Shown piece by piece: positions 1-6,039 of a stretch of DNA of 15,690 bases. This DNA comes from Verrucomicrobia bacterium UBA1263. GTDB taxonomy: Bacteria; Verrucomicrobiota; Verrucomicrobiia; Limisphaerales; UBA1412. Within the stretch, counting starts at the first letter, position 1; every line of letters starts with the position of its first letter. Below the pieces are notes generated by a model. That model saw nothing but the letters and a program-made list of their open reading frames with translations, searched no databases and was not told where the DNA came from. The DNA is taken from NCBI GenBank assembly GCA_002308515.1, contig DBVN01000028.1, positions 444 to 16,133 on the forward strand. Reading direction: 5' to 3'. The position numbers were made by a program, and so were the translations under genes.

Positions 1-1
1 C

Positions 2-115
2 GGAGAGACTTCCTTTCCTATCCGGCCTCTTTGCCGGTGGAACGTAAAAATAAAGTACCAGATATTCTCCCCCGGCGCAAGGCTGAATATCAACCTCATA
101 AGGATGAATTTTTGA
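2..115 (+). CDS. C-terminal fragment, possible outer-membrane beta-barrel protein (partial)
   Basis: The frame is open from the left edge and stops with TGA at 113-115, leaving 37 residues. The last 25 look like a transmembrane beta-hairpin: a strand WNVKIKYQIF that strictly alternates hydrophobic and polar residues, a turn SPGA, then RLNINLIRMNF ending in a terminal phenylalanine. A C-terminal aromatic residue on an amphipathic last strand is the usual recognition signal of outer-membrane beta-barrels. That family assignment is inference from a short fragment. A competing frame (1-153, 50 residues, TAA at 151-153) is also open to the edge and cannot be excluded; it shows no recognisable motif and has lower third-position GC. 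The start and most of the gene lie outside the window. Confidence 0.35.
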   Translation, partial: GETSFPIRPLCRWNVKIKYQIFSPGARLNINLIRMNF

Positions 116-172
116 CAGAATCCATAAGATTCACAGGACAAAAAAGGTACTAAATTCCATATCTCTACATCA

Positions 173-241
173 CATCTTATTATTGAACAATAATTTATCT
201 GCGCATATCTGTGTCCATCCGTGGTTCTTTATAATTTTTTT
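173..241 (+). repeat. AT-rich dispersed repeat, copy A
   Basis: The copy opens with a perfect inverted repeat ATTATTG-AA-CAATAAT (179-194), continues TTTATC, and ends with a segment TCTGTGTCCATCCGTGG followed by TTCTTTATAA. It shares CAATAATTTATC exactly with copy B (400-411) and the end motif TGTGG or CGTGG plus T/C-rich CTTTATAA with copies B and C. All three copies lie on the same strand and outside or at the very end of genes. Function is unknown. Confidence 0.6.
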
Positions 242-265
242 GCGAGACCAGCGTTCGGCTCTGTC

Positions 266-380
266 ACCCCATCGGGGTTTGATTTTGTGGGAGGTTCCGT
301 TACCGGGGATTTCGCTTCGCTCCATCCCCGTCTGGGATCTGCCGCTCCTTCGGAGCTGAGACGCGCGGATCGCGCGTCTC
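266..380. repeat. Cluster of four short GC-rich hairpins
   Basis: Four perfect inverted repeats follow one another: ACCCC-ATC-GGGGT (266-278), CGGGGAT with ATCCCCG across a 13-nt loop (304-330), GCTCC-TTC-GGAGC (344-356), and GAGACGCGCG-GAT-CGCGCGTCTC (358-380, ten base pairs with a three-base loop). The block is flanked by AT-rich copies A and B, as in a composite palindromic element. The arms have no T-run after them, so these are not standard terminators. REP- or MITE-like repeats are a possible reading, but I see no target-site duplication. Confidence 0.6.
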
Positions 381-385
381 TACAG

Positions 386-456
386 AACATATTGTTATTC
401 AATAATTTATCCATGTTTATCCATGGCTCTTTCACCTATCTGTGGTCCTTTATAAA
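386..456 (+). repeat. AT-rich dispersed repeat, copy B
   Basis: It begins with aacatattgttattcaataa (386-405), identical over 20 bases to copy C at 14662-14681, and contains the inverted repeat TTATT-C-AATAA. It continues with TTTATC, as in copy A, and ends ATCTGTGGTCCTTTATAAA. The last bases include the stop codon of the minus-strand isomerase-like gene (TAA read from 452 to 450), so the repeat reaches exactly to the end of that gene. Confidence 0.65.
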
Positions 457-1274
457 TTCGCCTGTCGCCAGGCGTTTTTCAAAGTTTTCAGACTACGGGT
501 GGCTATCTCCTGGGGGCCTTCCTCAAACTTGAAAACCTCCACCGAAACGACGCCGTCATATCCAACTTCCCGGAGAGCTTGGAAAATCGGTACGAAATCC
601 ACATCCCCAAAGCCGGGACCTTTCAGATTGCAGTCGTTCGCGTGAAAATACGCGAATTTCCCCTGGCTTTCCCGGATGATCCGCGGCAAAGGCCGTCCTT
701 CCGCGTACATCGCCTTGACATCTAAAATGATTTGGAAGGCTTTGCTGTGGAGCTGTTCTGTCAATTCCACCGCCTGTGCCGCGGTGTTGATAAAATTCGT
801 CTCTACCTCTCCCAGCGGTTCCAGACATATCACCACACCCCGCTCCTCCGCTCTGGCGACAGCGGGTTTGAACGTCTCCAAGGTCCACTCCTTTGCCTGC
901 GCAACGGTCACGCCGGGAAGGATCTGTCTTTGTTTGGGAGATCCCACCACGATCGCCCGTCCGCCTATGTCAGCGCAAAAATCCACCAGTTCCTTGAAAT
1001 AAGCGGCGGTACGTCCACGCGCGGCGGCATCCGGGCCGTTGATGCTCAGACCATCCGGCTTGACCAGCACCCAGTGGATACCAGAAATCTCTATACCGGC
1101 ATTTTTAGCCGACTCCCGAATACGGTGCCGCTCCTCCGCGCCAATCTGCTCGACTGACTCCGCCAGAGTGAAAGGCGCGATCTCTACCGCGTCATATCCG
1201 ATACTTTTGGCTTCTCGGAAAATGTCTTCCAATTTCCATCCCTGGAAGATCTCATTGCATATAGAAAATTTCAT
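450..1274 (-). CDS. Sugar phosphate isomerase/epimerase-like TIM barrel protein (xylose isomerase-like / AP endonuclease family 2 fold)
   Basis: The 274-residue protein has the full length of this family. It starts MKFSICNEIF and carries the usual metal-binding set at expected spacing: Glu152 in CLEPLGE, Asp185 in ILDVKAM, His211 in FHANDCNLKG and Glu246 in VSVEVF. Family members isomerise or epimerise ketoses, inosose derivatives or related sugars with a divalent metal in the cytoplasm; the substrate here cannot be read from sequence. The ATG overlaps the stop of rsmA in an ATGA, so translation is probably coupled, and this is the last gene of the five-gene minus-strand operon. There is no separate ribosome binding site. 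The last codons run into repeat copy B. Endonuclease IV is less likely, because the length, metal-site pattern and flanking residues fit the epimerase branch better. Confidence 0.85.
   Translation of the reverse strand: MKFSICNEIFQGWKLEDIFREAKSIGYDAVEIAPFTLAESVEQIGAEERHRIRESAKNAGIEISGIHWVLVKPDGLSINGPDAAARGRTAAYFKELVDFCADIGGRAIVVGSPKQRQILPGVTVAQAKEWTLETFKPAVARAEERGVVICLEPLGEVETNFINTAAQAVELTEQLHSKAFQIILDVKAMYAEGRPLPRIIRESQGKFAYFHANDCNLKGPGFGDVDFVPIFQALREVGYDGVVSVEVFKFEEGPQEIATRSLKTLKNAWRQANL
459..479 (+). terminator. Candidate plus-strand hairpin terminator inside the 3' end of the isomerase-like gene
   Basis: A six-base GC stem CGCCTG-TCGC-CAGGCG is followed by five T on the plus strand. It would end transcripts entering from the left-edge gene. 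It lies opposite the last codons of the minus-strand isomerase-like gene, where the bases are also coding, so the hairpin may be coincidental. On the minus strand it lacks a T-run. Confidence 0.35.
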
Positions 1275-2098
1275 AATGTGGTGTTAATGATTTCTGTTAA
1301 ACGTGTAAACTGTTCCAGTGTCACTTTTTCGGCCCGAATGTCATCACTCAATCCTAGCTGTTGAAAGGCATCGGTCAGGACTGCCTCGCTCCATTGTGTC
1401 TTCAGCAGTTTCTTCATCATCTTGCGCCGCTGACTGAACCCCAGCTTCACGATCCTGACAAAAAGCGGACGCAGTTCAGCGGGCAGAAGTTCTTCGGAAC
1501 GTCTTTCCAAAGTGATCACCCCCGAATCCACATCCGGCGGAGGGAAAAAAGCTCCTCTCTTTATTTTAAAATGATCCAGGACATTATACCTCAGTTGAAG
1601 CAGCAGCGAAAGCAGACCGTACTCCTCAGTGCCGGCAGCCGCCGCGATCCGGTTCACCACTTCCCACTGAAGAGTGACAACGATCCGCCTGAAACAACGC
1701 GGATTCAAAGCCGCGTCCACCAGCATCACAGAGGCCGACGAATAAGGCAGATTGGCCACCAGCTTCCATTTCTCCCAATCCCGGTCTTCTTTCATCAGCG
1801 CGACACCATCGCCATGCCTCAGTTCAAAATTTTCGATTCCCTGGAACCGCTCAGAAAGAATCGGAATGAGCCTCGAATCCACCTCCACAGCCAGAACTTT
1901 CGCACCGGAACGGATCAGCCGTTCTGTCAAAGGGCCCAATCCGGGACCGATCTCCAGCACCTGATCCTCCGTGGTCAATCCCGCTGCCGCCGCGATCTTC
2001 TCCAGCTGGTTCGCGTCATGCAGAAAATTCTGCCCCAGCGACTTGGTCAGCTGGATGCCGTGACTGTTCAAAATTTCCCGAATCTCTGAATACTTCAT
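1271..2098 (-). CDS. rsmA: 16S rRNA (adenine1518-N6/adenine1519-N6)-dimethyltransferase RsmA (KsgA)
   Basis: This SAM-dependent enzyme dimethylates two adjacent adenines in the 3' end hairpin of 16S rRNA during small-subunit maturation. The 275-residue protein has normal length. The N-terminus shows SLGQNFLHD (20-28), followed by the SAM-binding motif EIGPGLGPLT (49-58), the acidic loop VEVDSRL, and the catalytic NLPY motif at 116-119. The C-terminal helical domain contains FSQRRKMMKKLL, the family's RNA-contacting stretch. The motif usually read LQKEV is LQWEV here, a mild deviation. It lies 12 bases after queE and overlaps the next gene by four bases. No Shine-Dalgarno precedes the ATG; the upstream gene probably delivers the ribosomes. 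Confidence 0.96.
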   Translation of the reverse strand: MKYSEIREILNSHGIQLTKSLGQNFLHDANQLEKIAAAAGLTTEDQVLEIGPGLGPLTERLIRSGAKVLAVEVDSRLIPILSERFQGIENFELRHGDGVALMKEDRDWEKWKLVANLPYSSASVMLVDAALNPRCFRRIVVTLQWEVVNRIAAAAGTEEYGLLSLLLQLRYNVLDHFKIKRGAFFPPPDVDSGVITLERRSEELLPAELRPLFVRIVKLGFSQRRKMMKKLLKTQWSEAVLTDAFQQLGLSDDIRAEKVTLEQFTRLTEIINTTL

Positions 2099-2110
2099 GA
2101 CATCGGCAAA

Positions 2111-2815
2111 TCATCTTCCCCTCTCAATATCCGGCCAGAGGATCTTATGCAGCTGCGCCTGCATCCTGACCGGCAAAGCGTCCCGAATGATAAACTCAGC
2201 CAGTTCCGTCCGGCTGATAGGATGCTCGCCCTTTGGCACACTGTTCGACATATCGTACCACGAAAGCAGGACTGTATTCTTTTGAGACAACACGGGACGG
2301 GCTTCCAGAAACTTCTTCATCCAGTGATAATCCTCCAGACTGCCCAGAACAAACTTGATCTCGTCATGCGGACTGAGTTTCTCCAGACACGCGGGCAGAT
2401 TTTTACCCGATTCGCCGCTGGATGGGACTTTGACATCAACGATCTTGCGGACACGCGGATCCACTTTGTCCAGCGCGATGGAACCGTTCGTTTCCAGCAG
2501 GACGGTGTATCCCGCCTCGCACAGCTGTTTCAGCAAAAACGGAGTCTCCTCCTGGATCATTGGCTCGCCTCCGGTGACCTCCACGATCGGGAGTATATTC
2601 CCATTCAGAGAACGGCCGTTCCAGCGGAGTTTCTCCAATTCCGTTATCTCCAACAGCTGGTCAATGGAGAGCGCCTGTCCCGTTCCCTGGGCATAGACCG
2701 TATCACAATAGGAACATCTCAGGTTACAGCCGGCCAGACGAATAAAAAAGCAGGGCACACCCGCGAACGTGCTTTCACCCTGCAAACTGGTAAATGTCTC
2801 AACGACCCTCAGCAT
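2111..2815 (-). CDS. queE: 7-carboxy-7-deazaguanine synthase QueE (radical SAM)
   Basis: QueE rearranges 6-carboxytetrahydropterin to 7-carboxy-7-deazaguanine, the ring-forming step towards queuosine in tRNA or deazapurine in DNA. The 234-residue protein begins VETFTSLQGES, the QueE N-terminal signature. It has the radical SAM cluster CNLRCSYC with cysteines at 30, 34 and 37, then EVTGGEPMIQ near 79-88, LLETNGS near 106, and a C-terminal LHKILWP that matches the family end. The cysteine spacing CX3CX2C is canonical. It sits 17 bases after lrp, and no other queuosine genes (queC, queD, queF) are in the window, so the rest of the pathway must be elsewhere. There is no recognisable ribosome binding site. 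Confidence 0.94.
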   Translation of the reverse strand: MLRVVETFTSLQGESTFAGVPCFFIRLAGCNLRCSYCDTVYAQGTGQALSIDQLLEITELEKLRWNGRSLNGNILPIVEVTGGEPMIQEETPFLLKQLCEAGYTVLLETNGSIALDKVDPRVRKIVDVKVPSSGESGKNLPACLEKLSPHDEIKFVLGSLEDYHWMKKFLEARPVLSQKNTVLLSWYDMSNSVPKGEHPISRTELAEFIIRDALPVRMQAQLHKILWPDIERGR

Positions 2816-2832
2816 CGTTTTGGTCTATCGGG

Positions 2833-3315
2833 TCAAGGCGTTACATTCAACCGCTCGACCACCTGCTCCGGCAGAAAATTGACACCCTGCTGTTTGTAGG
2901 GCTTCAAAATAAAATGTGTTCCGGTAGATAAAACGCCCTGGATCGTAGCCAGACGCTCCGCCACAAAACCGGCCACCTGACGCAGATCACTGCCTTCGAC
3001 CGTCACCAAAAGATCAAATCCGCCGGACATCAAATAGCAGGATTTCACTTCGCTGAATTGCGAGATCCGTCGTGCCACACGGTCGAATCCGCCTTCTCTC
3101 TCCGGGGTGATCTTGACCTCGATCATCGCCATCACCTGCTGATTGTCATGCAACTTCTCCGGATTGACCACGGTCGTATAACCCAAAATAGTACCGTCTT
3201 CTTCCCAGGCTTTGATCTTTTTGACCACTTCCTCTTCCGATTGATTGACCAGCTTGGCGATCTTGGCCGGAGGCATTGCCGCGTTGCTCTTCAGTATTCT
3301 TAAAATATCATCCAT
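2833..3315 (-). CDS. Lrp/AsnC family transcriptional regulator
   Basis: The 160-residue protein has the standard two-domain layout. An N-terminal winged helix-turn-helix (about 1-50) includes PPAKIAKLVNQSEEEVVKKI and the wing DGTILGYTTVVN. A RAM ligand-binding domain follows (about 60-140), with the beta strand AMIEVKI, the segment VKSCYLMSGGFDLLVTVEG and THFILKPYK. Members form octamers or larger oligomers, sense amino acids, and often control their own operon and amino-acid genes. It is the second gene of the minus-strand operon, 12 bases after the TPR gene. The hisC gene and a palindrome lie in the divergent spacer upstream, suggesting local targets; this is inference. The last 20 residues after the RAM domain are an extension of unknown role. 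Confidence 0.92.
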   Translation of the reverse strand: MDDILRILKSNAAMPPAKIAKLVNQSEEEVVKKIKAWEEDGTILGYTTVVNPEKLHDNQQVMAMIEVKITPEREGGFDRVARRISQFSEVKSCYLMSGGFDLLVTVEGSDLRQVAGFVAERLATIQGVLSTGTHFILKPYKQQGVNFLPEQVVERLNVTP

Positions 3316-3327
3316 AATTTATATGAT

Positions 3328-4731
3328 TTATTCGTTTTCGTCGTAGTACGCATCCACATGCTCGGCCACATCTTTATAGCCGATGTCCACTTCATAAATA
3401 AGCTTAAACTGGTTGATCGCGTCTTCCTTCTTGCCCATCATTTCGTAGGTCAGCCCCAGCAGATAGATCAATTCCTTCTTTTCATCATCCATGCTGTTTT
3501 TCTCGGCAAGCGCGTTGGTATAAGCGCGAACGGCCAGGTCATACATCTTGCGTCTGGCAAAACACTGTCCCAGATAACAAAGACTCGGCACCTTCTTGCC
3601 CGGATAAGTCTGGGTTTTCTGGAAGGCTTGTATCGCCTTGCTGATTTTGCCGTTTTTGAAATACAGGCTGCCCAGATCGAACAAAACCACCATATCTGTT
3701 GGATTGGCCTCGGACAAACGTTCCATTTCCGAAAGCTCGATCTCCGCTCTTTCCTTTTTCAGAGTCGCGATCTGTTCCGCGTGTTCGGGATTATTGGCAT
3801 CCAGTTGTTTCAACTGTTCATCTACTTTCTTGAGCTTGATGCTGATGATCCGCATCGCCAGCTGTGGATCGGTTCCGGGGAACAGTTTTTCCAAAGTTTC
3901 GTAGGCGTTCAGCGCTTTGTCATAATCTTTGGCATGAGAATACTGATCCGCCAGTGCCCGCCACCAGCGCATATTATTCGGCTCCGCCTGGACTTTAGCC
4001 TCCAGATCCGCGATGATGCCGGCTGAGGATGCCGCGGTCTGAACCAGACGGTTTTCTTTTTCCAGACGATCTGACTCCTCCCGATCCTTGAGTGCCGCGC
4101 GGAAGTCATTCGTTTCTACCGCGGTCTCATAACCGCCTTCCTTCATTGTACGGCTGGCGGATACATCCTTGAGAGCCTGCATCAGCTCCAGATCGCCCGG
4201 ATTTTCCCGAACCAGCTGGGCATAGATCTCTTCAGCTTTGCCCGGCTGACCGACTTTCGCGTAGGTATCAGCCAGTTTTCGAGCCGTTGCCATATCTCGC
4301 TGGCCCAGTTTATTGAAAAGAAGCTCCAAAGAAATCAGCGCGGTCTTTACATAATCCACGGACAGAGCAGTCTCCGCCATCAGATGATGCGCCGATACAT
4401 TGTTGGGATCATCATTTAAAACCTTTTCCAGCGCGGACATCGCCTCACCCGGATTGCTCTTCATCAGCATTTTGGCCTTACTCAGGTGAGTAAGACCTCC
4501 CGACATACTGAAGGCCTTCTTGAAAAAGCCTTTGCTGCCGCCTTCTTCTGATTTCCTGAATTGAGTGATACGCAATGCCTGCCGGCACTCCACACATCCG
4601 GGTTCCTTATCCAGAAGCTGGGTGAACAGCATGATCGCGTAATCATAATTTTTTTTGTCTAAAGCGATGCGGCCCTTTTGGTATTGTTCCTTCCAAAAAG
4701 GCAACAGATCGTTAGCCATTTTCTCAGCCAT
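3328..4731 (-). CDS. Tetratricopeptide repeat (TPR) protein
   Basis: The 467-residue protein has no signal peptide or membrane segment and is probably cytoplasmic. It consists mainly of helical TPR units: near residues 12-45 (YQKGRIALDKKNYDYAIMLF), 95-180, 235-290 (WWRALADQYSHAKDYDKALN) and 345-460 (LFDLGSLYFKNGKISKAIQA and following units). A charged helical stretch around 300-340, rich in Lys and Glu, may form a coiled coil. The tail is acidic (DAYYDENE). TPR proteins are scaffolds for protein contacts; no enzyme motif is visible and I cannot assign a partner. It is the first gene of the operon. ATG at 4731 is used here; ATG at 4719 (fifth residue) is an alternative. A candidate promoter ends about ten bases before 4731, which would give a nearly leaderless message. 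Confidence 0.85.
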   Translation of the reverse strand: MAEKMANDLLPFWKEQYQKGRIALDKKNYDYAIMLFTQLLDKEPGCVECRQALRITQFRKSEEGGSKGFFKKAFSMSGGLTHLSKAKMLMKSNPGEAMSALEKVLNDDPNNVSAHHLMAETALSVDYVKTALISLELLFNKLGQRDMATARKLADTYAKVGQPGKAEEIYAQLVRENPGDLELMQALKDVSASRTMKEGGYETAVETNDFRAALKDREESDRLEKENRLVQTAASSAGIIADLEAKVQAEPNNMRWWRALADQYSHAKDYDKALNAYETLEKLFPGTDPQLAMRIISIKLKKVDEQLKQLDANNPEHAEQIATLKKERAEIELSEMERLSEANPTDMVVLFDLGSLYFKNGKISKAIQAFQKTQTYPGKKVPSLCYLGQCFARRKMYDLAVRAYTNALAEKNSMDDEKKELIYLLGLTYEMMGKKEDAINQFKLIYEVDIGYKDVAEHVDAYYDENE

Positions 4732-4740
4732 ACGCCATTC

Positions 4741-4769
4741 AATCTAGCACAGGAAGCCTTCAGATGCAA
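4741..4769 (-). promoter_or_regulatory. Candidate sigma70-type promoter for the TPR-lrp-queE-rsmA operon
   Basis: Read on the minus strand: TTGCAT (4769-4764), a 17-base spacer, then TAGATT (4746-4741) preceded by TG plus one base (extended -10). The -10 is fair and the -35 weak. Transcription would start near 4734, within a few bases of the ATG at 4731. Confidence 0.35.
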
Positions 4770-4825
4770 CAATCAAAGCGTCATATCCATCATCAAATGA
4801 GTTCTGAAAACAAAAAAAGAATAGA

Positions 4826-4848
4826 TCAATCATCATCTCAGTGATTGA
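4826..4848. promoter_or_regulatory. Candidate operator palindrome between the lrp operon and hisC
   Basis: A perfect inverted repeat TCAATCA - nine bases - TGATTGA lies in the 201-bp divergent spacer. Its right arm overlaps the candidate hisC -35 box (4845-4850). Lrp/AsnC proteins bind loosely conserved palindromes, often near their own operon, and an lrp-type gene is second in the divergent operon, so it is the natural candidate binder. The link is inference. Confidence 0.4.
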
Positions 4849-4873
4849 CGCGTTTGCTCCAGAATCGTAAAGT
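4845..4873 (+). promoter_or_regulatory. Candidate sigma70-type promoter for hisC-yifB
   Basis: TTGACG (4845-4850), a 17-base spacer, then TAAAGT (4868-4873). The -35 matches five of six consensus bases, the -10 four of six. The predicted 5' leader is about 52 bases and has no clear ribosome binding site next to the ATG at 4933. Confidence 0.45.
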
Positions 4874-4932
4874 ATCTGTGGAGAATTTCTTGGCAACTTT
4901 TCCATGAAGTTCATCCTCTGAATTTTATTACT

Positions 4933-6027
4933 ATGTCATTATCTATTAAATTGAATCCGGCTTTGGAGAAACTGCCGGTTTACTTGCCGGGACGCCCCAT
5001 CGAAGAAGTAGCCCGTGAGCTGGGACTGGATCCCCAGAATATCATCAAGCTGGCCTCTAACGAAAATCCTGTAGGCCCAAGCCCTAAAGCTGTTGAGGCT
5101 TTAAAATCTTCTCTTCAGCAGGTCAATCTGTACCCCGACGGAAACGCCTTCTATCTCCGCAACAAGCTCTCCCGCAAGCTGAATCTGCCCATGAATTACA
5201 TCACTTTGGGCAACGGTTCCAATGAACTGCTGGAATTGATCGCTCACGCGGTACTGATGCCCGGTGTAGATACGGTGATGAGCCAATACTGCTTTGCCGT
5301 TTATCCTATTGTGACCCGTTTATCCGCCGCGAACCCCATCATTGTCCCGGCTAAAAACTACGGGAACGATCTGGATGCCATGCTGAAAGCGATCACACCC
5401 AACACTCGGATCATTTTCCTCGCCAATCCCAATAATCCAACAGGAACGCTCCTGACACAGAAGGAATTAGAGGATTTCCTCGCCAAAGTGCCCAAAGACA
5501 TTCTGGTCGTTATTGACGAAGCCTATACCGAATACCAGGATACCCCGCCTGATTTTGTTCCGGCCATTCGTGAGGGTAAATATGAGAACCTGGTGATATG
5601 CAGGACGTTCTCAAAGATCTACGGTCTGGCTGGTCTGCGTATCGGATTCGCGGTCGCGGTACCTGAATTCATCGCCGCGCTGGAGAAAGTCCGTGAACCC
5701 TTCAACACCAACTTGTTAGCTCAACTGGCCGCGGCGGCCGCGCTGGATGATGACGAGTATCTGGATAAGATCCGCAAGATGAATAAAGAGGGACAACAGT
5801 ATCTGCAAAAAGAACTTAAAGCAATGAATGTGGAATTCGTTCCCTCGATAACGAACTTCCTGCTGGTCAAAGTCGGCAATGGGACTCGTGTTTTTGAAGC
5901 TCTTCAGAAACAAGGTATTATCATCCGCCCTGTGAACAATTATCAACTGCCCGAATGGGTGCGTATCACAGTGGGGACCATGCCTCAGAATGAGAGACTT
6001 ATTGCGGAACTCAAAAAAGTCCTGTAA
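4933..6027 (+). CDS. hisC: Histidinol-phosphate aminotransferase HisC (PLP-dependent, fold type I)
   Basis: HisC transfers an amino group from glutamate to imidazole-acetol phosphate in histidine synthesis; some homologues also transaminate aromatic keto acids. The 364-residue protein has normal length. Visible features are the N-terminal KLASNENPVGPSP (39-51), LGNGSNELL (92-100), the PLP-contacting NPNNPTG (165-171), DEAY (195-198) and the PLP-binding lysine Lys228 in TFSKIYGLAGLRIG. The C-terminal part has WVRITVGT, carrying the arginine that binds the carboxylate. No other his genes are nearby, so the histidine operon is dispersed or the enzyme serves aromatic amino-acid synthesis; sequence alone does not decide. 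ATG 4933 has no Shine-Dalgarno. It is followed after 12 bases by yifB. Confidence 0.9.
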   Translation: MSLSIKLNPALEKLPVYLPGRPIEEVARELGLDPQNIIKLASNENPVGPSPKAVEALKSSLQQVNLYPDGNAFYLRNKLSRKLNLPMNYITLGNGSNELLELIAHAVLMPGVDTVMSQYCFAVYPIVTRLSAANPIIVPAKNYGNDLDAMLKAITPNTRIIFLANPNNPTGTLLTQKELEDFLAKVPKDILVVIDEAYTEYQDTPPDFVPAIREGKYENLVICRTFSKIYGLAGLRIGFAVAVPEFIAALEKVREPFNTNLLAQLAAAAALDDDEYLDKIRKMNKEGQQYLQKELKAMNVEFVPSITNFLLVKVGNGTRVFEALQKQGIIIRPVNNYQLPEWVRITVGTMPQNERLIAELKKVL

Positions 6028-6039
6028 TCCAAAATCATA

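Larger units (their letters stand above)
116..449. other. Gene-free, repeat- and hairpin-rich intergenic stretch
   Basis: I see no convincing gene here. Open frames on both strands have no recognisable protein and cross the palindromes. The stretch consists of an AT-rich repeat (copy A), about 130 bases of GC-rich hairpins, and a second AT-rich repeat (copy B) that runs into the stop codon of the minus-strand isomerase-like gene at 450. It separates that gene from the plus-strand gene at the left edge, so transcription from both sides converges on it. Confidence 0.6.

Noticed and set aside
221..532. Plus-strand 103-codon frame over the hairpin cluster (and its 68-codon minus-strand counterpart)
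   Set aside because: It runs through palindromes and into the antisense of the isomerase gene, with no domain or ribosome binding site.
1361..2899. Plus-strand open frames opposite rsmA and queE (1361-2089 and 2147-2899)
   Set aside because: They are antisense shadows of clearly identified genes, with low-complexity composition and no domain.
4775..4855. Imperfect inverted repeat AAAGCGTCA ... TGACGCGTTT in the divergent spacer
   Set aside because: The arms need a bulge and are over 60 bases apart; chance pairing is likely.
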